64,000 nt of DNA from Coriobacteriia bacterium (GTDB lineage: Bacteria; Actinomycetota; Coriobacteriia; Anaerosomatales; JAAXUF01), in NCBI GenBank assembly GCA_013336165.1, contig JAAXUF010000002.1:1-64000 (forward strand). The letters run 5' to 3'. Positions 8,488-17,156 of this stretch are shown here, in pieces (position 1 is the first letter of the stretch; every line of letters begins with the position of its first letter). Under the pieces are notes generated by a model. The model was not told the DNA's origin, did no database searches, and saw nothing but the letters and a program-made list of their open reading frames with translations. Both the position numbers and the translations under genes were made by a program.

Positions 8488-9123
8488 TCACAACCCCTGG
8501 TTTCTGTCAACGCCATCCACCGAAATGCGCGCCTCCAGCACGGCCAGCACGAGTTCGCGGCCGATCTCCTCGGCGCGCGAAAGAGCCTCGGGGCGCTTTG
8601 CGATGTCGGTCGGCTCGTCAGGGCCGACCACCTCCAACACGTGGTCCACAGAGACGCCGAGAACCGCGAAGACGCTCTTGGTGGGAGCGATCGCGCACCC
8701 GGTGCCAAACGGATCGCCTCCCCCGCCGACGACGAGTGCCGCACCCGGCCGCTTGTAAGCGCGCGGCGGCTCGCCGAGCACGAAGCGGCGCACCCAGTAC
8801 GGCTGGCAGCGGTCGTAGAGCATCTTGAGGACGGCGGGCACCGTCGCGAAATACACAGGCGTGGCCACAATGACGGCCTCTGCCGAGTCGAGCTCGGAGT
8901 AGACGGCTTCCATGCCGTCGTGCTTAATGCAGCACCCACCACGTGAGCACGCGTTGCAGGCGCCGCAGGCGCCAATGTCGGCCTCCATGGCAACGAGCTT
9001 CACCGGCAAGCCGCCAGCCACCTCAACGCCGCGCATGAGGGCGTCCAGCAGCCCCTCGCTGTTGCCGTGCCGCCGACCGCTGCCGGCGATGCAGAGCACC
9101 CGCGGAGCGGCCGGTGCGCTCAT
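8488..9123 (-). CDS. iron-sulfur flavoprotein / NADPH-dependent FMN reductase family
   Basis: A 211-residue flavodoxin-like protein with the flavin loop IAGSGRRHGNSEGLL near the N-terminus and ATPVYFATVPAVLKMLYDR in the middle. A compact cysteine cluster (CGACNACSRGGCC, about residues 53-65) matches the motif that binds a 4Fe-4S cluster in Isf-type flavoproteins of anaerobes. The electron partner is unknown. It overlaps the tatD stop by 4 nt (ATGA), so it is coupled to tatD and inserted into an otherwise Bacillus-like order. Confidence 0.85.
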   Translation of the reverse strand: MSAPAAPRVLCIAGSGRRHGNSEGLLDALMRGVEVAGGLPVKLVAMEADIGACGACNACSRGGCCIKHDGMEAVYSELDSAEAVIVATPVYFATVPAVLKMLYDRCQPYWVRRFVLGEPPRAYKRPGAALVVGGGGDPFGTGCAIAPTKSVFAVLGVSVDHVLEVVGPDEPTDIAKRPEALSRAEEIGRELVLAVLEARISVDGVDRNQGL

Positions 9124-10007
9124 GAGCGCACCCCGTCGAGCAGGCGCAGCGAGCTCGCGTATGTCGCCGCCGCAAAGGTGACCGGGTCCTCGCCGCGGGC
9201 CTCGGCCATCTTCGCCGCCGAGAACACCACGAACGCGGGCTCGTTCTTGCGCCCCCGAAACGGCTCCGGCGTCATGAACGGGCAGTCCGTCTCGGCGAGG
9301 ATTCTGTCCAGCGGGACGACGCGAGCAGCCTCAAGTACCTCTCCAGCCTTCTTGAACGTGACAGGACCAGCGAAGCTCACCATGCACCCAAGGTCGAGAA
9401 ACGCGCCGAGAACATCGGGTCCGAGCGTGTAGCAGTGCAGGATGCAGCCCGCCGAGGGCAGACCAGCCTCGGCAAGAATGAGCAGTCCATCGTCGTGAGC
9501 CTCGCGGAGATGGATGACGGCCGGGAGGTTGAACTCGTGCGCCAACAGGAGCTGGCGGCGGAACGCATCGCGCTGCTGTTCGCGGGGCGAGAGGTCGTAG
9601 TGATAGTCGAGGCCGATTTCGCCGATCGCACACGTTTCCGCACGTCGGGCAAGGCGTACCAGTTCAGTCTCAACCTCAGGTGTAAGGTCCTTCGCGTTGT
9701 GCGGATGCACGCCCACGATGATCCGGACGCGCGGCAACGGCGCGTCTTCGCGGGAGAATCCATCCGCGGCAAGCGCTCTTTCCGCCGACGCCAACCAGCC
9801 GGGAAGATCGCCGTAGGTGCGCGACGCATCCTCGCTGGGGTCGGCGACCGTCGCGATGAAGCCTACGTGTGCCCGCGCGGCGTGCGCGAGAGCGCCTGCG
9901 GGATCCTCGAGCATATCGAGGTGCGCGTGCGTATCGGCGAGGGGGCCACCAAGTGGTGGAGCCGCGACCTCGCGGCCTTTGGAATCTGTGAACAGCGGTT
10001 CTGGCAT
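9120..10007 (-). CDS. tatD: TatD family metal-dependent hydrolase
   Basis: A TIM-barrel metal-dependent DNase/hydrolase of the TatD family. The 295-residue protein has the metal ligands DTHAHLD (start), GEIGLDYHYD, VIHLREAHDD, ILHCYTLG and AETDCPFMTP in order. The frame is open from a GTG at 10013, but GGAGG lies just upstream of the ATG at 10007, which is preferred. It lies directly downstream of metG, as in Bacillus and many other bacteria. Confidence 0.95.
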   Translation of the reverse strand: MPEPLFTDSKGREVAAPPLGGPLADTHAHLDMLEDPAGALAHAARAHVGFIATVADPSEDASRTYGDLPGWLASAERALAADGFSREDAPLPRVRIIVGVHPHNAKDLTPEVETELVRLARRAETCAIGEIGLDYHYDLSPREQQRDAFRRQLLLAHEFNLPAVIHLREAHDDGLLILAEAGLPSAGCILHCYTLGPDVLGAFLDLGCMVSFAGPVTFKKAGEVLEAARVVPLDRILAETDCPFMTPEPFRGRKNEPAFVVFSAAKMAEARGEDPVTFAAATYASSLRLLDGVRS

Positions 10008-10025
10008 CGGCACCTCCGTTGGTTC

Positions 10026-11594
10026 CTAAGCGCCCGCAGCCTCTTCGACGATCCGTTGGAAGAGCGCCTCACCCTTCACGACAGGACTGCCGACCGGCAG
10101 TCCGCCCCACTGCGCTTCCGCAGCCAGATCGGTCACGTCGAGCGGATCGCCCAGCCCAAGCCGCTCGAACACGGCGGCCGAGGTGGTCGGCATGACCGGC
10201 GCGGTGAAGAGCGCGACGATGCGGACAGCTTCAAGTGCGTTATATATGACCGCGCGAAGGCGCGGCTCAGTTTCGGGCGACTTCGCGAGATTCCAGGGCG
10301 CGGAGTCCTCGATGTAGCGGTTGGTGCGCTTGACCAGCTCCCATGCGGCCTCTAGGGCGCCCGCGTAGTCGAGATCGGCCATGCGCGCATCGTAGCGCTC
10401 GAAGAGTGCCGCGGCGATCGCCTTCATCTCGGCGTCCTCGGCGGTTTCTTCCGGAGATCCGGACGGGTCGGGCACGAGGCCCCCGCAGAACTTGCCGGCC
10501 ATGTTGAACAGCCGAGACACCAGGTTGCCCCAGTCGTTTGCGAGATCGCCGTTGTATCGCTGCACCATTGAATCGACGGAGATGGAGCCGTCGGTTCCGA
10601 ACTGCACGTCGCGCATGAAGTAGTAGCGGTACGCGTCGACGCCGAATCTCGCCACCAGCTCCACCGGCGCCATCGCGTTGCCGGTCGACTTGCTCATCTT
10701 CTCGCCTTTTGTGAGCAGGAAGCCGTGAGCGAAGACGGTCTCGGGAAGCGGCAGCCCTGCGGCCATGAGCATCGCCGGCCAGATCACGCAGTGAAAGCGG
10801 ATGATGTCCTTGCCGACGAAGTGCATCTGCGCAGGCCAGCGGCGGGCAAACTCCTCGGCGCGCTCAGGATTGCCATAGCCAACCGCCGTGATGTAGTTGA
10901 GTAGCGCGTCGAACCAGACGTACATGACGTGGTCTTCATCGAAGGGCAGCGGGATGCCCCACGAGAATGCAGTTCGAGAGATTGAGAGGTCCTTGAGCCC
11001 GCCATTCACGAAGCTGAGCACCTCGTTGCGCCGCGTTTCGGGACGAACGAACTCGGGATGTGCCTCGTAGTGCGCGAGGAGGCGATCCTGATAGGCGGAA
11101 AGCCTGAAGAACCAGTTGTCCTCGGTAACAAGCTGCACATCACGGTTGCAGTCCGGGCACTTGCCGTCGACCAGCTGGTCCTCGGCCCAGAACTTCTCCT
11201 CGGGAAGGCAGTACCAGCCCTCATAGTGGCCCTGATACAAATCGCCCTGATCCTTGAGGAGCTGCAGGAACGCCTGAGCACCGCGCGTGTGGCGCTCCTC
11301 AGTCGTGCGGATGAAGTCGTCATTGGAGATATTGAGCATCTCCCAGGTGTCGAGGAATTTGGGCGCGATCGAGTCGACCCAGTCTTGGGGTGTCTGCCCG
11401 TTCTGCTCGGCGGCCTGTGCGATCTTCTGGCCGTGCTCGTCGAGGCCGGTGAGGAAGTAGACGTCGTCACCGCGCAGACGGCGGTAGCGGGCAAGCACGT
11501 CGGCCGCAATAGTCGTGTACGCGGTGCCGAGATGAGGCGCAGCATTGACGTAATAGATTGGTGTTGTTATGTAGTAAGAGGATTGCTGGCTCAT
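10026..11594 (-). CDS. metG: methionyl-tRNA synthetase
   Basis: Charges tRNA-Met with methionine. It is a class I synthetase of 522 residues with TTPIYYVNAAPHLGTAYTT at the N-terminus (HIGH-like motif PHLG), a single zinc knuckle region around GKCPDCN and the KMSKS loop (GEKMSKSTGN). It ends after the anticodon-binding domain, so the C-terminal tRNA-binding domain found in Bacillus MetS is absent, as in many actinobacterial enzymes. The ATG at 11594 is preferred to one at 11612, which would overlap its ribosome site. Confidence 0.97.
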   Translation of the reverse strand: MSQQSSYYITTPIYYVNAAPHLGTAYTTIAADVLARYRRLRGDDVYFLTGLDEHGQKIAQAAEQNGQTPQDWVDSIAPKFLDTWEMLNISNDDFIRTTEERHTRGAQAFLQLLKDQGDLYQGHYEGWYCLPEEKFWAEDQLVDGKCPDCNRDVQLVTEDNWFFRLSAYQDRLLAHYEAHPEFVRPETRRNEVLSFVNGGLKDLSISRTAFSWGIPLPFDEDHVMYVWFDALLNYITAVGYGNPERAEEFARRWPAQMHFVGKDIIRFHCVIWPAMLMAAGLPLPETVFAHGFLLTKGEKMSKSTGNAMAPVELVARFGVDAYRYYFMRDVQFGTDGSISVDSMVQRYNGDLANDWGNLVSRLFNMAGKFCGGLVPDPSGSPEETAEDAEMKAIAAALFERYDARMADLDYAGALEAAWELVKRTNRYIEDSAPWNLAKSPETEPRLRAVIYNALEAVRIVALFTAPVMPTTSAAVFERLGLGDPLDVTDLAAEAQWGGLPVGSPVVKGEALFQRIVEEAAGA

Positions 11595-11721
11595 TATGTT
11601 TCGTCGCTCCATACTGTTGGGTAGAACTGGCAGCAGAAGCGCTCATCAGAAAGCGCTCTAGGCAAGATTCTACCTGTTCTTATGATTTGCGGCGTTCACG
11701 TCGATTAGAAGGGCAACGTCG

Positions 11722-11967
11722 ATGCATGACACAGGGATCGTCAGGCGCGTGGATGACTTGGGCAGAATCGTCATTCCGATGGAACTGCGCAAGACCCTCG
11801 GCATCAAAGTGAGGGACCCGCTCGCGATCTATGTCGAGGGCGAGCGAATCATGCTTACCAAGCACAAGGACGCTTGTTCGATCTGTGGCGAGCCGGACGC
11901 CGAGATGGTCCAGGTCAAGAACCGGCCCGTGTGCTCAGATTGCATCGCCACCGTCAAGAAAGTCTGA
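11722..11967 (+). CDS. abrB: AbrB-type transition regulator with C-terminal zinc ribbon
   Basis: An 81-residue regulator. Residues 1-48 form a swapped-hairpin AbrB DNA-binding domain (GIVRRVDDLGRIVIPMELRK, then TLGI). The remainder holds two CxxC pairs (CSIC and CSDC, 20 residues apart) that probably bind zinc. Bacillus AbrB, a global repressor of post-exponential genes, is likewise divergent from metS at this chromosomal position. AGAAGGG precedes the ATG. Regulation of metG by this protein is not shown. Confidence 0.9.
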   Translation: MHDTGIVRRVDDLGRIVIPMELRKTLGIKVRDPLAIYVEGERIMLTKHKDACSICGEPDAEMVQVKNRPVCSDCIATVKKV

Positions 11968-11984
11968 CTTCAGCTTTGAAACAT

Positions 11985-12012
11985 CGCACCGACGGCCGTT
12001 AGGACCGGTGCG
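11985..12012. terminator. inverted repeat between converging abrB and rsmI
   Basis: CGCACCG (11985-11991) pairs with CGGTGCG (12006-12012) around a 14-nt loop that contains the rsmI stop region. Its position between two converging genes fits a bidirectional terminator. No long T-run is present. Confidence 0.35.
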
Positions 12013-12859
12013 CGATCTCGTAGACCTCGCTGCGGGGAACCCCCAGCTCTTCAGCTGCGCGGCGAACCGCTGCACTCTTGCTGAGTCCCTCATCGACGAG
12101 GGACGCCACGCGGGTCAGGACGTCCTCCGGGACGACTGACTGGCGCTCCTGTGGAACCGGAGGACCGACCAGCAGCACGACTTCACCCTTGATGCCCTCC
12201 GCCCGCTCGGCGATGTTGGCTGCCACCTCTTCAACTGAGCCGCGCACGACCTCCTCGTGCAGCTTGGTGAGTTCGCGAGCGAGCACAGCCTGCCTGCCGG
12301 GGTACGCTTCAGCTAGCGAGCCCAAGCTCGCGACCGCACGGTGGGGCGACTCGAAGAACACCAGCGTCGCGTCCAAGCCAGCAAGCGCATCGAGTTCCCG
12401 CTTGCGCTCGCCCGCCTTTCTCGGCAGAAAGCCGCCGAAGTAGAAGCGCTGCATCGGCAGGCCGCTCGAGACCAGCGCGGCGAGCACAGCCGAGGCCCCC
12501 GGGAGTGCTTCGGCGGGCACGCCCACCTCCACCGCCGCAGCGATGAGACGCGCGCCGGGATCGCTCACACCCGGCGTGCCCGCGTCGGAAACGAATGCGA
12601 TCACTTCGCCGCCCAGCATACGAGCCACCAGCGCGGGCGCTTGGCGCTCCACCGTGTGCTCGTCGCAGCGCTCAAGACGCGTCTCGATCCCGAAGCGCGT
12701 CAGGAGCTTGCGTGTCACGCGCGTGTCCTCGGCGGCAATGGTATCGGCTTCGCGCAGCGCGTCGAGCACCCGGAGCGTCACGTCGCCGAGGTTGCCGATC
12801 GGCGTCGCACATACCAGAAGGCGCCCTTGGCGCGGACTGTCAGCAGCCGCGTCAGTCAA
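11999..12859 (-). CDS. rsmI: 16S rRNA 2'-O-ribose C1402 methyltransferase
   Basis: RsmI methylates the 2'-O of C1402 in the ribosomal decoding centre. The product (about 286 residues) belongs to the tetrapyrrole methylase fold: LLVCATPIGNLGDVTLRVL near the N-terminus, EDTRVTRKLL and the SAM-binding VSDAGTPGVSDPG. No ATG or GTG is available before the conserved domain. TTG 12859, which overlaps the stop codon of the upstream gene, is the best start. A short C-terminal helix-turn-helix-like region (KSAAVRRAAEELGV) is typical of the family. Confidence 0.93.
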   Translation of the reverse strand: MTDAAADSPRQGRLLVCATPIGNLGDVTLRVLDALREADTIAAEDTRVTRKLLTRFGIETRLERCDEHTVERQAPALVARMLGGEVIAFVSDAGTPGVSDPGARLIAAAVEVGVPAEALPGASAVLAALVSSGLPMQRFYFGGFLPRKAGERKRELDALAGLDATLVFFESPHRAVASLGSLAEAYPGRQAVLARELTKLHEEVVRGSVEEVAANIAERAEGIKGEVVLLVGPPVPQERQSVVPEDVLTRVASLVDEGLSKSAAVRRAAEELGVPRSEVYEIAHRS

Positions 12860-13883
12860 CGGGAGGCCCCATCGGAGCGGGCGGCTTGCTCCACCACTCC
12901 TGCGAGTCACTCGCACCGGCCACCGGGTAGACGGCCTGTGGTGCTTCCGGCTCAAGACCGGTCAGCCGGCGGAAGAACACCGTCCACAGCGCGGACGTGA
13001 ACGTACCCCAGATGGCGGTGTAGAAGAGCGAGACCACAACGAGAAGCACCACCAGAACGCATATGAGCAGGACAAGTACATTCCAGTTCTGGCCGATCGC
13101 GGCGATAACGATCGGCACGACGAGCACGAGAGCGAGCACGACGAACAGAATGCTCAACGCGATGCCGGCCGCAAAGTTGAGTCCCCAGTTGATGAGCCAC
13201 ATGAGGGAATGGTTCTTGATCCGCGCACGGAAAGCCTTCCAGGCTTCTCTGATCGCGGCACCCACGCGCAAATCTGAGAGCGTGACGAACCGGAGCGCTA
13301 TCACGTACAGAATCCCGAGGACGAAGCTTGCGATCAACAGCACGGGAACTCCGATGGCAAGCGCGCCACAGATGGGCGCGACAATCATGGAAGACGGCTC
13401 GGCCCCGCGCAGCAGAGGGACAGCGATGGGAACCAGGATGACCGCCGCAAGGATGAGCCCGCCCAGCGCGAGCGGCAGGTTGAGCACTACCGAGAGCCCA
13501 AGAACCCGCCACAGCCGGTCAGAACCGACCCGCCACGCGGCGCCGAGTACCACGGGGCGCCCCTCCTCGGTCTCGTTGACCGCATGGATCAGGCTTGCGC
13601 GAGCGACGAGGCTAAGCAGCCACCACACCAAAGAGATGATCAGGAGAACGCCCACAACCACAAAGATCACAGGCAGCGCGCGCTGCAGAAGATCCTGCCA
13701 GTCGGTCTGTGGCAGATCGCTCAGGCCAGTACTGCTGGCGCTTGTTGACGAACTGCCGCCCGACCCGCTCGAGCCCCCCGCAGCGCTCCATCCGGTGATG
13801 CCCGCGAACATGCCCAGCACCCAGAGTGCTCGATATCGCCACGTGATTCCCCACGCCTTTTTGACTATCTCCCCGTACTTCAT
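12852..13883 (-). CDS. multi-pass membrane protein, paralogue 1
   Basis: A 343-residue membrane protein of unknown function. After a 30-residue N-terminal segment and a Gly/Ser-rich loop (about 35-55), it has roughly six hydrophobic stretches. A conserved cytosolic element (AAIREAWKAFRARIKN) precedes the last segments. It ends FFRRLTGLEPEAPQAVYP and a short proline-rich tail. The same tail occurs in the next gene upstream, so the two are tandem paralogues. AAAGGAC precedes the ATG. rsmI overlaps its stop codon. Confidence 0.75.
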   Translation of the reverse strand: MKYGEIVKKAWGITWRYRALWVLGMFAGITGWSAAGGSSGSGGSSSTSASSTGLSDLPQTDWQDLLQRALPVIFVVVGVLLIISLVWWLLSLVARASLIHAVNETEEGRPVVLGAAWRVGSDRLWRVLGLSVVLNLPLALGGLILAAVILVPIAVPLLRGAEPSSMIVAPICGALAIGVPVLLIASFVLGILYVIALRFVTLSDLRVGAAIREAWKAFRARIKNHSLMWLINWGLNFAAGIALSILFVVLALVLVVPIVIAAIGQNWNVLVLLICVLVVLLVVVSLFYTAIWGTFTSALWTVFFRRLTGLEPEAPQAVYPVAGASDSQEWWSKPPAPMGPPVD

Positions 13884-13911
13884 GTCGTCCTTTCGGTCCC
13901 GAAGCGAATAC

Positions 13912-14964
13912 CTACTCCTGTGTCCCCGGCGATTGGGGATCGGTCACTTGCGTGTCGGCGGATCCCGGAGAGGCCGTCCACCACTCCTGAGTCGGCGTGC
14001 TCGGCGGCGGGTAGACGGCTCTCGGCGCATCCGGGTCGAGACCCGTCATGCGGCGGAAGAACGCAGTCCATAGCGATGCGTTGAGAATGGTCGTGAGAAA
14101 CCCGACTGCCAGACTGACCGGAAGCGTCACGATGATCGACTTCAGTACGGTGCCGAACTCCTGCGCAGAGTCGGAAGATGCCGAACTGAACATCGCGGTG
14201 GAGGCTGTGAAGACTGCCTGAATAATTGAGTTCACGATTCCGTCGATGACGCCGATGGCCAGCAGGATGCCATAAGTAATCACCAGGAACATGAACACGT
14301 ACTTGAAGCATGCCCGGAACGCCTTCCAGCCGGCGCTCAAAGCGCTTCCCGCGCCCCGGTCGCCAATCACCGCGTAGCGAATCACGATCTCGATGAATGC
14401 GGATAGGAAGAACAAGACCAGTAGCATCAGCAGCATGAGCAGGCTCGTCCCGCACAGCCCGCCGACAAGAGCGCCCCCGCCGGCATCGCCGGTGCGTGCA
14501 ACGCTTGCGATGCCGATGAAGAACGGCACCAGCGCCAAGATCGCCGCTAGAAACGCGGCGACGCCGAGCACAAGCTGGATCAGGAAGACTCGGCCGATAC
14601 GCCCCGCGCCCCAGCCCCACGCGCCACCCACGGTTACTTTGCGGCCCGATTGGAACTCATCGGTGATGTGGACGAGGCCTCCGATCCCGATCAGCCGCAG
14701 GGGGATCGCAAGCAGAGCAGCGACCACAAACGCGGCGTAGATGACGATGAGCGGCATAAGCATCGTCAGCGACGGTTGCACTCCGCCGATCAGACGGTTC
14801 CACAACGTCTCCAGAGCGCCCGGTCCGCCCGCAGCTGCGACCGCAGCCCCGACCAAGACCAGATACAGCCCCAGCACGGCCGCCTGCACGGTCGCCCAGA
14901 ACCCCCATGCGGTCCCGGACTTCAGCCCCTTGAAACCCTTGCCAACCAGTTCCGTGTAGTTCAC
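13912..14964 (-). CDS. multi-pass membrane protein, paralogue 2
   Basis: A 350-residue membrane protein of unknown function, related to its downstream neighbour. Both have about six membrane spans, the loop motif SAGWKAFRACFKY (compare REAWKAFRARIKN) and the terminal signature FFRRMTGLDPDAPRAVYPP followed by EWW. The start is ATG with MNYTELVGKGFKGLKSG, resembling MKYGEIVKKAWGITW of the paralogue. Only 28 nt separate the two, suggesting one transcript. No enzymatic residues are recognisable. Confidence 0.75.
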   Translation of the reverse strand: MNYTELVGKGFKGLKSGTAWGFWATVQAAVLGLYLVLVGAAVAAAGGPGALETLWNRLIGGVQPSLTMLMPLIVIYAAFVVAALLAIPLRLIGIGGLVHITDEFQSGRKVTVGGAWGWGAGRIGRVFLIQLVLGVAAFLAAILALVPFFIGIASVARTGDAGGGALVGGLCGTSLLMLLMLLVLFFLSAFIEIVIRYAVIGDRGAGSALSAGWKAFRACFKYVFMFLVITYGILLAIGVIDGIVNSIIQAVFTASTAMFSSASSDSAQEFGTVLKSIIVTLPVSLAVGFLTTILNASLWTAFFRRMTGLDPDAPRAVYPPPSTPTQEWWTASPGSADTQVTDPQSPGTQE

Positions 14965-14990
14965 GAATCCCCCAAAGAATCTCGTGCCGC

Positions 14991-16106
14991 CTAGTCCAGC
15001 TGTCTGATCTCGTACTCTCGTGTCCCGAGCCCCATCTCTTCGGCGTAGCGCATGCCGATGGTGCCGTCCACGCCCGTGACGGCGAAGAACTTGTCGACAC
15101 CCGGCGCCAGCCCCTCGCCCCGCCCGCCGGGCAGGCCAGTGGCTGCGGTCACAAGGTCGTGGGCCGCCTGGTCGATGGCGACGATATCAGTCGAAGCAAG
15201 CACACCGATGTTGGCGACGAGCGGCGCGTCCGACCAACTCCAACAGTCGCAATCGGGTGTGACGTCAGTGATGAACGAGAGATAGAGCGTCTTGCCCTCT
15301 TTGCCCTTCAGGACGCCGGCCGCATGCTCGACGATCTTCTCCTGCAGCGCGGCGGGCGTCGTCTTGAAGCATGTTGCGATCGCGCCGTATGGGCAACTCG
15401 CCACGCACTCCCCACAGCCGTAGCACACCTCGCGGTTCACAACGGCGACTCGGTCCGGACCGATCACGATGGCCTGAACCGGACAACTCTGGACGCAGCG
15501 CTTGCATGCGGTGCACTTCTCGGCTGAGACCTCGGGGCGAAAGTCCGCGTGCATGCGCTGTTTCGCCGACCGGCAACCCAGCCCCATGCCGACGTTCTTC
15601 AGCGCGCCGCCAAATCCCGCAGCCTCGTGGCCCTTCACATGCGTCACGACGATCATCGCATCGGCGTGCACCGCCGCCGATGCGATCCGCACACTGTCGA
15701 AGTGCCGGAAGCCCTCGATCGCCACATCGGTCGCCTCGCGTCCGTCAAGACCGTCGGCGATGATGATGGGCGCCTCAACAGTCGCATAGCCGAAGCCGTT
15801 GTGCAGCGCGCATGCGATGTGATCGACTGCGTTGCCCCGCTTGCCGCCGTACAGAGTGCTCGAATCGGTCAGAAAGGGCTTGCCGCCCTGCTCCTTGACC
15901 AGTCGCACGATTTCGCGCAGGAACACCGGCGACACGAACCCTGTGTTTCCCGTTTCGCCGAAGTGCAGCTTCACGGCAACCATGTCGCGATCGCCCACCA
16001 CGTCTTTTAGACCCGCGCGCTCGAGCAGAATGCCCGACCGTTTGACCAATGACGTCTTCTTGACACTGCGCATCGGCGCAAACCACACAACCGCCTTCTC
16101 GCTCAT
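14991..16106 (-). CDS. DUF362 protein with two 4Fe-4S clusters
   Basis: A 371-residue ferredoxin-like protein of anaerobes; function unknown. The N-terminal DUF362 domain (about 1-185) has VAVKLHFGETGNTGFVSP, HVKGHEAAGFGGALKNVGMG and a His/Asp-rich region. Two clusters follow (CTACKRCVQSCP and CYGCGECVASCP, about 200-245). A second DUF362 part with DCDCWSWSDAPLV and DIVAIDQAAHDLV follows. It overlaps the upstream ROK gene by 4 nt. A second, shorter member lies at about 34 kb. Confidence 0.9.
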   Translation of the reverse strand: MSEKAVVWFAPMRSVKKTSLVKRSGILLERAGLKDVVGDRDMVAVKLHFGETGNTGFVSPVFLREIVRLVKEQGGKPFLTDSSTLYGGKRGNAVDHIACALHNGFGYATVEAPIIIADGLDGREATDVAIEGFRHFDSVRIASAAVHADAMIVVTHVKGHEAAGFGGALKNVGMGLGCRSAKQRMHADFRPEVSAEKCTACKRCVQSCPVQAIVIGPDRVAVVNREVCYGCGECVASCPYGAIATCFKTTPAALQEKIVEHAAGVLKGKEGKTLYLSFITDVTPDCDCWSWSDAPLVANIGVLASTDIVAIDQAAHDLVTAATGLPGGRGEGLAPGVDKFFAVTGVDGTIGMRYAEEMGLGTREYEIRQLD

Positions 16107-17080
16107 CGGTGCAATCCCTCCCGCATGTCATGTTCGTCAAATGCAAGCGCCGCCGCGCCCAGAATCCCTGCATCATTGCCCAGAACAGCCTGCGTGACGG
16201 TGACATCGCGCCGCCCCGCCATCGCTTCCGCACGCATGACCTCGGCCGCCCGCTCCACCATGTAGTCGGCCGACTCGCCGATACCCCCGCCCACCACAAT
16301 GAGTTTCGGGTTGAAGACGTTCACAAACCCGACGAGCGCCCTGCCGAGAACCACGCCGGCGTCCAGGAGGATCTGCCGAGCAACGGCATCGCCTTTCGCA
16401 GCTGCCTGCAGCACCGACTCCGCGGTGATCGCTTCGATGTCTCCGGACGCAGCCTTCAGGATTGCGGCACCGCCGAGCTGCCCTGCGGCTTCGCGGCCCC
16501 GGGCTGCGATCGCCGGCCGGCCGAGGTAGGCCTCGAGGTGGCCCTTCCCGCCGCATGGACACGGCGCGCCGTCCATCTGCACCACGACGTGACCGATCTC
16601 CCCGCCGAGTCCCCGGCTTCCACGATACGGCTCGCCGTTCAGAAAGATCCCGCCGCCAACGCCGGTGCCCACCGTGATCATGAGGAAGTCGCGTGCGCCT
16701 TTGGCCGCGCCGAATCTCGACTCGCCGAACGCGGCCATGTGGCCGTCATTGTCGATGGTGACTTCGCGCTTGGTACGCGACATGACAAGCGAGCGCACGT
16801 CAACGCCCGCAAGCGGCAGGTTGGTGCAGTACTCGATCGACTGACGCAGAAAGTCGATCTGCGCGGGCACCCCGATGCCGATACCGGCGATCTCGGAGGG
16901 CTGCACGCCGCCTGTCGAGACCTCTTCCACAAGATCAATGATCGCATCGACTACCGAGAACGGCCCCGTCTTCGGCGTCAGTCGTTTGACGTCTTTGACG
17001 ATCCTGCCCTTGCGCTCGACAAGCCCGACGGCGATGCGGGTTCCACCAACGTCGACCCCAATCGCAAAGTTCGTGCGCAT
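16103..17080 (-). CDS. ROK family sugar kinase (glucokinase-like)
   Basis: A 325-residue ROK kinase, probably phosphorylating glucose or a related sugar. It shows the ATP loop IGVDVGGTRIAVGLV, the catalytic region TIDNDGHMAAFGE, MITVGTGVGGG and the C-terminal VVGGGIGES. The usual zinc-binding CxCGxxGCxE motif reads CPCGGKGHLE, with His replacing the third Cys; whether it still binds zinc is unclear. No helix-turn-helix is present, so it is an enzyme rather than a repressor. It overlaps the downstream DUF362 gene by 4 nt. Confidence 0.87.
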   Translation of the reverse strand: MRTNFAIGVDVGGTRIAVGLVERKGRIVKDVKRLTPKTGPFSVVDAIIDLVEEVSTGGVQPSEIAGIGIGVPAQIDFLRQSIEYCTNLPLAGVDVRSLVMSRTKREVTIDNDGHMAAFGESRFGAAKGARDFLMITVGTGVGGGIFLNGEPYRGSRGLGGEIGHVVVQMDGAPCPCGGKGHLEAYLGRPAIAARGREAAGQLGGAAILKAASGDIEAITAESVLQAAAKGDAVARQILLDAGVVLGRALVGFVNVFNPKLIVVGGGIGESADYMVERAAEVMRAEAMAGRRDVTVTQAVLGNDAGILGAAALAFDEHDMREGLHR

Positions 17081-17156
17081 GCGGCGAAGACCTCCCCGGG
17101 AAGTGAATCAAGCGTCTTTCGTAGTCTATACCAGCGCACCGACTTCGAGTGTCTCC

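Noticed and set aside
16103-17080. ROK protein as a transcriptional repressor
   Set aside because: No N-terminal helix-turn-helix; length and motifs fit a sugar kinase.
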